Shown: positions 1 to 5,919 of the stretch, piece after piece
Layout of the letters: each line of letters begins with the position of its first letter
Numbering within the stretch: the stretch's first letter is position 1
NCBI GenBank assembly: GCA_022360735.1
Contig: JAKSCF010000497.1
Span: 1 to 9,851 of the forward strand
Length of the DNA stretch: 9,851 nt
Direction of reading: 5' to 3'
DNA from: Clostridia bacterium
Lineage (GTDB): Bacteria; Bacillota_A; Clostridia; Peptostreptococcales; JAAYPU01
Notes under the pieces: generated by a model
Told to the model about the DNA's origin: nothing
Database searches by the model: none
The model's input: only the letters and a program-made list of their open reading frames with translations
Position numbers and translations under genes: made by a program

Positions 1-1
1 T

Positions 2-408
2 ATGACTTTACTTTATGGAACATATAACAAAAAAAATAGAGAGATTACATTTGTCAATCCCGGCCATAACTGTTTTCCCACAATTATTAGAAAGAATAAA
101 AGTGTAGAGGCAATAACCATTACAGGTTTACCCATTTGTTCTTTGGTAGATCATTTTTCACATGACTGTATTACAGTTAAAATAGAAAAAGGTGATCAAA
201 TATTGTTATATACGATGGTATTATAGAAGCATATAATTCAAAAAAAGATCAATATTATGGCTATAAAAATTTTAGGCATTCAATTGAAGAAAACATTCAA
301 CATCATGGAGAAAGCTTTATAGATAGCATATATAATCAGGCCATGAAATTCGCAGATTTTAATATTCAAGATGATATTGCCATCGTATTATTGGAAATTG
401 TGAAATGA
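2..408 (+). pseudogene. SpoIIE/RsbU-type PP2C serine phosphatase, C-terminal part, frameshifted
   Basis: This is the C-terminal half of a PP2C-like (SpoIIE/RsbU) protein-serine phosphatase; the 5' part lies outside the window. The reading frame from base 2 shows FVNPGHN, the family's 'N-x-GHN' strand, then GDQILLYT. There it runs into ATG GTA TTA TAG and stops at 226. Shifting one base at about 212-214 restores the expected TDGIIEA motif, whose Asp binds metal in this family. The shifted frame then continues through GYKNF and a terminal DDIAIVLLEI (the conserved DD) to a TGA at 406-408. One base is therefore missing between codon TAT (209-211) and GAT (214-216). No slippery heptamer is visible, so programmed frameshifting is unlikely. 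It is either a real inactivating mutation or a sequence error. Such phosphatases usually dephosphorylate anti-anti-sigma factors; the target here is unknown. The next gene starts 16 bases on. Confidence 0.8.
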
Positions 409-424
409 AAGTAAGGGCTGGAAA

Positions 425-1513
425 ATGAGGAGAAGAAAAAAGAGAAAAAAAAGAAGGATATTATTTTTATTAGTTTTATTACTAATTATAAGTAGCGGCA
501 TATATGCCTATTTTCACTTTAAACCGGTTGTTGCAAATAAATATGAAGTCAGTCAAACAATTAGTGTTAAAGAATCTGTCTATTCTTATGCACTAATGGG
601 AAATAAAATAGTTATATTTGAAAATAATGTCCTTAAAATATATGATAATGAAGAAAAAATTGAAAGCCGGAAAATAGATATCAATATGAAAGCGGTAGAT
701 ATTCGTACAATAGGACAAAATCTATTTTTAGCAGATACTCAATCAGGAAAAATTATCATATGGAATGATCAACTAGAGATAATTGATGAAATAAACCTGA
801 ATGAAGAAATTTTATTAATTAAAGAAGATAAAATGGATCAATATCTAGGCATTCATACGAAAAAGGTAGATGGAACGGAAAGGATATTATTAATAAGCAA
901 GGATGGAGAAATAACCGGAGAAATCAATGGATTAAAAGGCGGTAACGTAATAGATTTTACTTTTGATTCAGAAAAAGAAATAGTAGCTATCTCTGCAATT
1001 TCATACAATCAAGAGTACAAGACAAATTTAATGATTACTGACATCCAAGGGAAAATTACAGGAGGAAAAATCTTTAAAAATGAAATAATTCCCAAAATAT
1101 TTTTAAACAATCATGGTCATATAATTTGCGTAGGGACAAATAGAATTATAAAGCTTAATGAAGATAAAGAAATCGGATGGGAAAATACAATAGTGGTTGA
1201 TAAAGTTGGATACAGTGAATTAAACGACGCTTTGGTTATATGTGAAGAGGGATTAACTAAAACAAAAGTTACATTACTGGACAGCCAAAATAATGTACTA
1301 TATGAGGTATCCATTGATGGAAATGTAAAAAACATAAAGGGAAATTCAAAACGAACCATATTGTATGGCAAGAGAACCATATGTGATATAGGGAAAACTT
1401 CTTTAAGTGAAACCAAAATATACAAAGACATAGAGTGGGTAGATGTAAGAAGTGACGGAAATATTATCATGTGTAATAATAAAACAATCGAAGTTTTGAA
1501 ACAAAAACAATAA
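425..1513 (+). CDS. membrane-anchored propeller-like protein of unknown function (possibly DUF5711-type)
   Basis: A 362-residue protein of unknown function. It has a very basic N-terminus (residues 2-11 are all Arg or Lys), then one hydrophobic segment at about 12-31, which predicts a single membrane anchor with the rest outside the cell. The remaining roughly 320 residues are a series of short beta-strand-like units with turns such as 'DNEEK', 'SKDGEI' and 'DIQGKI', each followed by I/V-rich strands. This resembles a WD40/PQQ-type propeller. The overall layout recalls clostridial DUF5711 proteins, but that assignment is from memory and tentative. No catalytic motif is visible. The ATG has only a weak upstream AAGGG. 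It follows the PP2C gene by 16 bases and is probably co-transcribed with it. A role as a sensor or cell-surface partner is possible but unproven. Confidence 0.75.
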   Translation: MRRRKKRKKRRILFLLVLLLIISSGIYAYFHFKPVVANKYEVSQTISVKESVYSYALMGNKIVIFENNVLKIYDNEEKIESRKIDINMKAVDIRTIGQNLFLADTQSGKIIIWNDQLEIIDEINLNEEILLIKEDKMDQYLGIHTKKVDGTERILLISKDGEITGEINGLKGGNVIDFTFDSEKEIVAISAISYNQEYKTNLMITDIQGKITGGKIFKNEIIPKIFLNNHGHIICVGTNRIIKLNEDKEIGWENTIVVDKVGYSELNDALVICEEGLTKTKVTLLDSQNNVLYEVSIDGNVKNIKGNSKRTILYGKRTICDIGKTSLSETKIYKDIEWVDVRSDGNIIMCNNKTIEVLKQKQ

Positions 1514-1541
1514 TACATATGACTGTTTTGTTGACGCTATC

Positions 1542-1589
1542 GAAAAATGAATGCATTAACGAATATTTTTACGCCTGTATTCATTTTTC
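1542..1589. terminator. inverted repeat between convergent genes, possible bidirectional terminator
   Basis: GAAAAATGAATGCA (1542-1555) pairs with TGTATTCATTTTTC (1576-1589). The arms are 14 bp with one non-Watson-Crick position (a G-T pair on the + strand) and enclose a 20-base loop. It sits between the stop of the + strand gene at 1513 and the stop of the - strand RNase H at 1614, the usual place for a shared terminator. The stem is AT-rich, the T-run lies inside the arm and the loop is large, so it is not a classical strong terminator. Confidence 0.4.
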
Positions 1590-1613
1590 TAGTATATTGT
1601 GAATAATCTGGTT

Positions 1614-2162
1614 TTAAGCAGTTTTAACTTTATCAATTCCCAAATTAGCTAAAGCATCTGCACGATGGTTCATTTTGGTGATATATTTAAAGTTATCCAT
1701 GCTAAATTGACTACCGTTCCATTCTCTAAATTTAGTAAACCATTTATTAACATCAGTAGAAGGATGGTCGATATTAAGGTGGCCTTTGACTCTAAAAAAA
1801 GAAATAGAATGGATGTTAATAAAGGGGATAAGTTGGAGCCACAGGTCTTGGTTTTCCACAGGTGTTTTATTAGAAGTCTTCCAATTATTGTTTAACCATT
1901 TTTCATACCATTTTTCTCGAAAGCAATTCATCAAATAAGAGCTGTCAGAAAAGACATGTATATTTAATTGTTCTTTTTTTAGACATTTCAAAGCTTCCAG
2001 TAGAGCTTTCATTTCCATACGATTATTTGTTGTGTTAACCTCACCGTCATATATTTCTTTTTTATGGGATCCGTATTCCAATATGGCACCCCAGCCTCCA
2101 AAATTATTGGTATTTTGGTTTCCTGAGCATGCACCATCTGTATATATCTTAACAATGTTCAT
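1614..2162 (-). CDS. rnhA: ribonuclease HI with an extended C-terminal loop
   Basis: Type 1 RNase H, which cleaves the RNA strand of RNA-DNA hybrids in the cytoplasm using Mg2+ (replication primers, R-loops). The protein has 182 residues. The catalytic acids are D9 in YTDGACSGN, E50 in NNRMEMKA, D73 in FSDSSY and D169 in NHRADALAN; the catalytic-loop His is H128 in RVKGH. All are present, so an active enzyme is expected. Between H128 and D169 there are 40 residues, where E. coli RNase HI has about ten; the extra stretch is rich in Trp, Phe and Lys. The start at 2162 is chosen because CGGGGGT lies 6 bases upstream. The in-frame ATG at 2183 has no ribosome binding site and would lie only a few bases from the predicted transcript start. 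The gene is monocistronic, with its own promoter. Confidence 0.93.
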   Translation of the reverse strand: MNIVKIYTDGACSGNQNTNNFGGWGAILEYGSHKKEIYDGEVNTTNNRMEMKALLEALKCLKKEQLNIHVFSDSSYLMNCFREKWYEKWLNNNWKTSNKTPVENQDLWLQLIPFINIHSISFFRVKGHLNIDHPSTDVNKWFTKFREWNGSQFSMDNFKYITKMNHRADALANLGIDKVKTA

Positions 2163-2168
2163 TATAAT

Positions 2169-2175
2169 ACCCCCG
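2169..2175 (-). promoter_or_regulatory. ribosome binding site deciding the rnhA start
   Basis: CGGGGGT on the - strand lies 6 bases before the ATG at 2162. It selects this start over the upstream in-frame ATG at 2183, which has only an A/T-rich leader. Confidence 0.6.
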
Positions 2176-2197
2176 TTAATCATTTGTTATAAAACTT

Positions 2198-2226
2198 ATT
2201 ATACCAAAGACAACGGTTATTGTGAA
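2198..2226 (-). promoter_or_regulatory. sigma-A-type promoter of rnhA
   Basis: Read on the - strand: -35 TTCACA (2221-2226, five of six matches to TTGACA), a 17-base spacer, and a perfect -10 TATAAT (2198-2203). Transcription would begin near 2191, about 30 bases before the chosen start codon. This is the best-matching housekeeping promoter in the window. Confidence 0.75.
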
Positions 2227-2249
2227 TAAACGTTTTTTAAACCATAAAT

Positions 2250-2275
2250 AAAAAAAGGTCCGCCTTTTGCGAACC
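2250..2275 (-). terminator. rho-independent terminator of the small Cys/hydrophobic protein gene
   Basis: On the - strand GGTTCGC, loop AAAAG, GCGGACC form a fully paired 7-bp stem (one G-T pair), followed at once by a run of seven T. It lies 30 bases after the stop at 2306 and just before the rnhA promoter, so the two - strand genes are separate transcription units. Confidence 0.85.
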
Positions 2276-2305
2276 CTAAAACAATATGTTACTGCAATTC
2301 ATTTT

Positions 2306-2539
2306 CTAGAAAAAATCGCAGTTGCAGAAAAGAATAACTAGCAGCAGGAAGAAAAATAAAAGATTTGAGTCTCCATCGCCGCCTAATCCATTTAATAAGG
2401 AACCACAACCGCCTTCACTTCCAAATAAATCACCACAGCTGCAGAAAAGAATGACTAGCAATAAGAAAAAGAATAGTAATGAAGAATTATCATCTCCAAT
2501 AAACCCGCTGAGTAGTCCTCCTTTTTTTTCAGCACTCAT
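2306..2539 (-). CDS. small Gly/Cys/hydrophobic protein made of two tandem modules
   Basis: A 77-residue protein not recognised as a named family. After a short charged start (MSAEKKGG) it consists of two similar modules at about residues 7-39 and 46-77. Each has the pattern G-LL-G-G-D, then the 12-residue block LLFFFLLLVILF, then C-x-C. The hydrophobic block is identical in both copies and is long enough to insert in, or lie on, a membrane. Small Gly/Cys-rich proteins with such a block occur widely in spore-forming Firmicutes with little functional data. The start at 2539 is chosen because GGAGGG lies 6 bases upstream; the in-frame ATG at 2560 has no ribosome binding site. It is divergent from the yycHI unit and followed by a good terminator, which supports a real gene. 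A spore-coat or membrane-peptide role is a guess. Confidence 0.75.
   Translation of the reverse strand: MSAEKKGGLLSGFIGDDNSSLLFFFLLLVILFCSCGDLFGSEGGCGSLLNGLGGDGDSNLLFFFLLLVILFCNCDFF
2309..2521 (-). repeat. internal duplication within the small protein gene, 117-bp period
   Basis: Two copies of about 97 bases (2423-2521 and 2309-2404) lie 117 bases, or 39 codons, apart. On the + strand GCAGAAAAGAATRACTAGCA occurs at 2324 and 2441 with one difference. Identity is highest over the codons for the hydrophobic block and the C-x-C motif. Confidence 0.8.
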
Positions 2540-2545
2540 ATACTT

Positions 2546-2551
2546 CCCTCC
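2546..2551 (-). promoter_or_regulatory. ribosome binding site of the small duplicated protein
   Basis: GGAGGG on the - strand lies 6 bases before the ATG at 2539. It decides that start over the in-frame ATG at 2560. Confidence 0.75.
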
Positions 2552-2582
2552 ATTTAGCATATTATATTTAAAGAGTCTAATA

Positions 2583-2610
2583 TATATTATGGAAAAACCA
2601 TAAAAGTGTT
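2583..2610 (-). promoter_or_regulatory. possible sigma-K-like promoter of the small duplicated protein
   Basis: On the - strand, aACa (2607-2610), a 16-base spacer, then CATAATATA (2583-2591) fits the Bacillus sigma-K pattern mACm-N16/17-CATAnnnTA. Transcription would start about 35-40 bases before the ATG. The pattern carries little information in AT-rich DNA. A TATAAT at 2561-2566 without a recognisable -35 is an alternative. Confidence 0.2.
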
Positions 2611-2654
2611 ACTTAATTATATTGAACGCATACTGTAAATATATCTTAAAGTGG

Positions 2655-2688
2655 TTGTAATCTTTTTGTAATATAACTATTATATAAT
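2655..2688 (+). promoter_or_regulatory. promoter region of the secreted protein-yycH-yycI unit
   Basis: Two overlapping readings exist. TTGTAA (2655-2660) with a 17-base spacer leads to TATTAT (2678-2683). Alternatively a perfect TATAAT (2683-2688) has no normal -35 but lies 10 bp after the putative WalR box, as in activator-dependent promoters. Either gives a leader of about 100 bases before the ATG at 2797. Confidence 0.45.
2656..2672 (+). promoter_or_regulatory. putative WalR (YycF) binding box
   Basis: TGTAAT-CTTTT-TGTAAT is a direct repeat with an 11-bp period. Both halves match the WalR consensus TGTWAH-N5-TGTWAH exactly, including the 5-base gap. It stands upstream of the unit encoding YycH and YycI, known modulators of WalK. 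The second half ends 10 bp before a perfect TATAAT, the spacing typical of direct-repeat activator sites of the OmpR/PhoB family, to which WalR belongs. Confidence 0.55.
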
Positions 2689-2796
2689 CTATATTAGTAA
2701 ATTGTGTTTTGTAGTTTTGAAGACAAGATCAATGGGAAAATAAAAATTCTAGTTAGGGCTTGAATACAGAAGAGCGCTGCTAAGGAGGGAATCAAC

Positions 2797-3390
2797 ATGA
2801 AGAAGATAGTTTCAATAGTAATAATTGTATTGATGATGTTTAATTTATCACTGCTTATTGGCTTTGCTCAAAATGTTGATTTTACATATGAAGAAAATAT
2901 CTTTGAAGGAATAGAAATTATTAATCCTGATCAAGATACTATTTATTCGGATTATTTATTAATATCCATTAAAATAAAAGAGAATATTGACTGTAATTTT
3001 TCTTTGTTAACAAATGTTGATAAAGAGAAAAGAGATGAGATAGAGGTGCTTTCTGTGACTTCAAACAGTGCAGTATCCCTAACATCTGATGAAAATGAAG
3101 ATAGCGTAGAAGAAAACAATGTGTTATATGGACCTGAAAAAATTGATCAATCGGATCAATTTCAATTCTATACCATTCAATTGGAAAATTTAGTGCCGGG
3201 ACAATATGAAATTAAAATACAAGTAGTAGATGATCAAGAGACAGTAACGGACACTGTTTCAAAAGTGTTTAATATTGAAGAAAAGAGTATGATGCCCGAA
3301 GAGACAGTGGATGAAGATATTTTCGAAGATAAAGAGGATACAGGAATAGATGTTATACATGATTTTATAAAAAGTATATTTGGAGATTAG
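2797..3390 (+). CDS. secreted Ig-like protein of unknown function heading the yycHI unit
   Basis: A 197-residue protein not recognised as a named family. A signal peptide is clear: MKK, a hydrophobic core at residues 4-23, and a likely cleavage after GFA24. The mature part looks like a beta-sandwich. IEIINPDQDTIYSDYLLISI (39-58) resembles the first strands of Ig/FN3-type domains. A second stretch with 'YTIQLENLVPGQYEIKIQVV' has the Pro-Gly turn and closing strands typical of such folds. The last ~33 residues are strongly acidic and end in a short amphipathic helix-like segment, DVIHDFIKSIFGD. There is one Cys in the mature part and no LPxTG, lipobox or enzyme motif. AAGGAGGG lies 7 bases before the ATG. 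It lies 11 bases from yycH and behind the putative WalR box, so a role outside the membrane with YycH/YycI or the cell wall is inferred. Confidence 0.8.
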   Translation: MKKIVSIVIIVLMMFNLSLLIGFAQNVDFTYEENIFEGIEIINPDQDTIYSDYLLISIKIKENIDCNFSLLTNVDKEKRDEIEVLSVTSNSAVSLTSDENEDSVEENNVLYGPEKIDQSDQFQFYTIQLENLVPGQYEIKIQVVDDQETVTDTVSKVFNIEEKSMMPEETVDEDIFEDKEDTGIDVIHDFIKSIFGD

Positions 3391-3401
3391 AGGCGAATGT
3401 C

Positions 3402-4883
3402 ATGAATTTTATTACCAATATCGAAAAGGCAAAATCAACATTATTAGTAGTATTGTTTTCGATTACGATACTACTATTATATTTTTTGTGGGGAAATCAA
3501 GCCTTAAGTAAAAATTTTTTTGAATCTAATCAAAATATTATAGTATCTGAAACGGATAAACTAAAGGAAATTGAAAAGTTTTTTACACCCTTTAGTGCTC
3601 GGATTAATTTTGGTGGCGGTAATTATACGGTTTTATATACGGGAACAGATGACCTTTGGGAGCCATTTGTTGAGAGCCTTTATAAGTTTAATAATACTGT
3701 AAATATAGAAATAAAAGAAATAAGTCAGGAAGATTGGAAAGAAGTACTTAATTATCAATCAGTAAAATTTGATTTTGGTTATGATATCCCCTTTGATGCA
3801 ATAAAGAAGATGATGGATATAGATAAGATACCGGGAGATGGTATTATAGACTGGGTTTCGGAGGTAGTATATTCCAATGCCAGTAAAGATACTCATTTTA
3901 TTTATGATGGAAAAAATAATAAGTACTATAGAATTATTTCCCATCAAGAACATACGGAAATATTAGATGCGATAGCCATAACAGAAAGAAGAAATTATGA
4001 CAAATATAACCCAATAGAAGACCATTTTGGCGTAGATAACAATAATTTAATGCCATACTTATTAAAAAATAATATGGAAACTGTAATATGTGAACAAGAA
4101 ATTCAGCAGTATGAATCTGAGAAAATTAATGATTTAGCGGAGACATTTTTTGGAGAAAGTTTTGACTTTGTTAGGAAGATCGTTGAAACCAACGGAAGCA
4201 TTATTTATATGTATGGATATGGCGAAAAAATACTTATTGTAAGTGATGAAGGATATTTAGAATATAAAGAGGAAATAGATATAGATAACCATGAAGCTGC
4301 AGACTATACCGAGGCATTATACGTTGCCACATCGTATGTTACAAATCATGGAAACTGGCAGACGTTAAAAGGAACAGAGATATATCCTTATCTGAAAGAG
4401 TCAAGCGAAATCACAAGTTCTAATCAAAAAGGATATCGTTTTACCTTTGGTTATAGAATCAATGGATATCCGGTTTATTATCAAGAGGAAGAAGCTATTG
4501 AAGTTAAGGTGATAGGAAAACAAGTGGTTTATTATAAACGGTTTATATTGAATCAAAAAGATACTTTGCAGTATATAAAAGACAATGAAGACATAAATGC
4601 TAATATTGTTCCAACTTACACTATAATACCCAACAACTATGAAGAGATAAAAGAAATATATATCCAAAATGGATATGACTTTTCAAATATGACTTATGAA
4701 GACATTTTTAGTGAAATAGTGAGGAGTATTCAACAAGTGGATGTAAGCTATTTCTTAGTAGATGGGGCACAAGGGATGAAAAATATTAGCCTTATTCCAT
4801 CTTGGGTTTTTAAGACAGATGAATTTAGAATGCATTTTGGTATACAAACAGGGGTACCTTTAGGTTGGAGAAGCTTAAAATAG
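3402..4883 (+). CDS. yycH: YycH-type regulator of the WalK/WalR two-component system
   Basis: A 493-residue membrane protein with a short cytoplasmic start, one transmembrane segment at about 13-30 and a large extracytoplasmic part, the layout of YycH (about 455 residues in Bacillus). In Bacillus YycH joins YycI and the histidine kinase WalK through their membrane segments and restrains WalK; in Staphylococcus the pair activates it. Recognition rests on this topology, the 'IEKAKSTLLVVLF' membrane entry, the closing 'IPSWVFKTD' strand and above all the following yycI-yycJ-htrA order. Sequence identity to characterised YycH proteins is probably low. A weak TTAGAGG overlapping the preceding stop is the only ribosome binding site. 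It sits in the middle of a three-gene unit, 11 bases from the upstream gene and 9 from yycI. Confidence 0.82.
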   Translation: MNFITNIEKAKSTLLVVLFSITILLLYFLWGNQALSKNFFESNQNIIVSETDKLKEIEKFFTPFSARINFGGGNYTVLYTGTDDLWEPFVESLYKFNNTVNIEIKEISQEDWKEVLNYQSVKFDFGYDIPFDAIKKMMDIDKIPGDGIIDWVSEVVYSNASKDTHFIYDGKNNKYYRIISHQEHTEILDAIAITERRNYDKYNPIEDHFGVDNNNLMPYLLKNNMETVICEQEIQQYESEKINDLAETFFGESFDFVRKIVETNGSIIYMYGYGEKILIVSDEGYLEYKEEIDIDNHEAADYTEALYVATSYVTNHGNWQTLKGTEIYPYLKESSEITSSNQKGYRFTFGYRINGYPVYYQEEEAIEVKVIGKQVVYYKRFILNQKDTLQYIKDNEDINANIVPTYTIIPNNYEEIKEIYIQNGYDFSNMTYEDIFSEIVRSIQQVDVSYFLVDGAQGMKNISLIPSWVFKTDEFRMHFGIQTGVPLGWRSLK

Positions 4884-4892
4884 GAGAATATT

Positions 4893-5630
4893 ATGGATTG
4901 GACAAAAGCTAAAACCATATTAATTATTGCTTTAATTTTAACCAATATTGTATTGAGCGTAAATCTTTTTATTGACAAAAGTGAGGAAGAATTGATAAGC
5001 AAACAAACGATTGCTGACACACTAAAGATTCTATGGGATAGAGAAATCTATGTATTTTGTGAGGTCCCAAATACAATAGAAGAATTACCGGTGCTTAATG
5101 TAGAATATGATCATATTGATTCAAAGGCCATTGATGAGATGATTGAAAATCAAGATACCGTTAAACAGTATAACTTAACAAAAGAAGAAGTGGTAAAAAT
5201 AGCAGAAGATTTTTTAAACCAAAATAACCTGCTAAATGAGAATACAAAGCTTGAACCGATAAAAAAAGAAGGCAATGAATATACTCTAATCTATAAGAAC
5301 TATTATAAAGATACGCTTTTAGAAGAATGTAGTATGATTTGTGTTATAAAAAATGGTAAAATTGTTTCTATTGATCGGATATGGCTTAAGCCAATAGATG
5401 AAGGGCCAACCAAGAAAAGAACCATTCCTGCAACCACTGCACTCTTAAAATTTGCAAGTTTAAGAGAGGGTCAAGAAAAATTCACCAGTATTACAGATAT
5501 CAGTTTGGTATATTGGTTAAAGACATCTCTATATAGCAGAGAAACCACCACTAAAGATACGGCTCGTCCGGCTTGGAGAATTTATTATGATGACGGAGAA
5601 ACAGAATATATTTTAGCTTATGAGAACTAG
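4893..5630 (+). CDS. yycI: YycI-type regulator of the WalK/WalR two-component system
   Basis: A 245-residue protein beginning MDWTKAKTILIIALILTNIV. The MDW-[ST]-K-x-K-T-I start running straight into a single transmembrane helix (about 7-26) is characteristic of YycI. The rest is extracytoplasmic, with the PepSY-like alternating strands of the family, and ends 'RPAWRIYYDDGETEYI', the usual closing beta-hairpin. YycI partners YycH to tune WalK, the kinase that controls autolysins and wall turnover. Bacillus YycI is about 280 residues, so this one is a little short but complete. AGGAG overlaps the yycH stop codon, 6-7 bases before the ATG, which suggests translational coupling. A terminator follows 17 bases after the stop, so this is the last gene of its unit. 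Confidence 0.88.
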   Translation: MDWTKAKTILIIALILTNIVLSVNLFIDKSEEELISKQTIADTLKILWDREIYVFCEVPNTIEELPVLNVEYDHIDSKAIDEMIENQDTVKQYNLTKEEVVKIAEDFLNQNNLLNENTKLEPIKKEGNEYTLIYKNYYKDTLLEECSMICVIKNGKIVSIDRIWLKPIDEGPTKKRTIPATTALLKFASLREGQEKFTSITDISLVYWLKTSLYSRETTTKDTARPAWRIYYDDGETEYILAYEN

Positions 5631-5647
5631 AGGATTTTTTTATCTAT

Positions 5648-5679
5648 AAAACAGGGTATATGATATACGCTGTTTTTTT
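5648..5679 (+). terminator. rho-independent terminator after yycI
   Basis: AAAACAGgGTATAT (5648-5661) pairs with ATATACgCTGTTTT (5663-5676) with one G-G mismatch, and seven T follow (5673-5679). The arms also give a T-run on the - strand, so it may work in both directions. It separates yycHI from walJ-htrA. Confidence 0.8.
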
Positions 5680-5698
5680 ATGAAAATTGTTTTATATC

Positions 5699-5761
5699 TT
5701 AAAAAAACCTTAAGAAAAGGCATGTATAATTGATATTATAAAAAAGTATTAAGACAATCAT
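5699..5761 (-). other. possible 20-residue hydrophobic micro-ORF, antisense in the yycI-walJ spacer
   Basis: On the - strand AGGAGG (5768-5773) lies exactly 6 bases before an ATG that opens 20 codons and a TAA. The peptide starts MIVLILFYNINYT and is largely Ile/Leu/Phe/Tyr with a single Arg. A weak CCTT/AAGG hairpin and a T-run overlap its end. No convincing promoter is seen. It could be a small membrane peptide or chance; the ribosome binding site is the only strong evidence. Confidence 0.2.
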
Positions 5762-5824
5762 GTTATGCCTCCTGTCCTTATATTTCTTAAGTTTATAAAA
5801 GAATAATAAAAATTGATTGAAAGA

Positions 5825-5854
5825 TTGTTTTTTATAAGCTTAATGCCTTATAAT
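5825..5854 (+). promoter_or_regulatory. candidate promoter of walJ-htrA
   Basis: TTGTTT (5825-5830), an 18-base spacer and a perfect TATAAT (5849-5854) would start transcription about 65 bases before walJ. Another TATAAT at 5725-5730 has no good -35. A promoter here is expected because a terminator precedes the spacer. Confidence 0.4.
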
Positions 5855-5913
5855 TAAGTATTAAGGAAATATAAGTGATATGTACTTTACGAATGGTATA
5901 TACCACCTCAATT

Positions 5914-5919
5914 AGGAGG
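5914..5919 (+). promoter_or_regulatory. ribosome binding site deciding the walJ start
   Basis: A perfect AGGAGG lies 6 bases before the ATG at 5926 and only 3 before the adjacent ATG at 5923. It rules out the in-frame ATG at 5875, which would place this site inside the gene. Confidence 0.85.

Noticed and set aside
209..217. Programmed -1 frameshift in the PP2C gene
   Set aside because: There is no X XXY YYZ slippery sequence or following stem-loop at the break.
1117..1518. 133-codon - strand frame
   Set aside because: It lies over the coding region of the membrane-anchored protein and has no recognisable motif or ribosome binding site.
1531..1560. TTGACG as a -35 element on the + strand
   Set aside because: No acceptable -10 follows at 16-18 bases, and it would point into the 3' end of the opposing RNase H gene.
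2163..2183. Upstream in-frame ATG for RNase H at 2183
   Set aside because: No ribosome binding site, and it would lie only about 8 bases from the predicted transcript start; the ATG at 2162 has CGGGGGT at good spacing.
2540..2560. Upstream in-frame ATG for the small duplicated protein at 2560
   Set aside because: The GGAGGG at 2546-2551 would fall inside the gene; it serves the ATG at 2539.
2322..2603. 93-codon + strand frame opposite the small duplicated protein
   Set aside because: It has no ribosome binding site, its content mirrors the repeats of the opposite strand and it overlaps that gene entirely.
5761..5778. A second WalR box before walJ (TGTTAT at 5761)
   Set aside because: Only one half-site is present; the base spacing and the second hexamer (TGTCCT after six bases) do not match.
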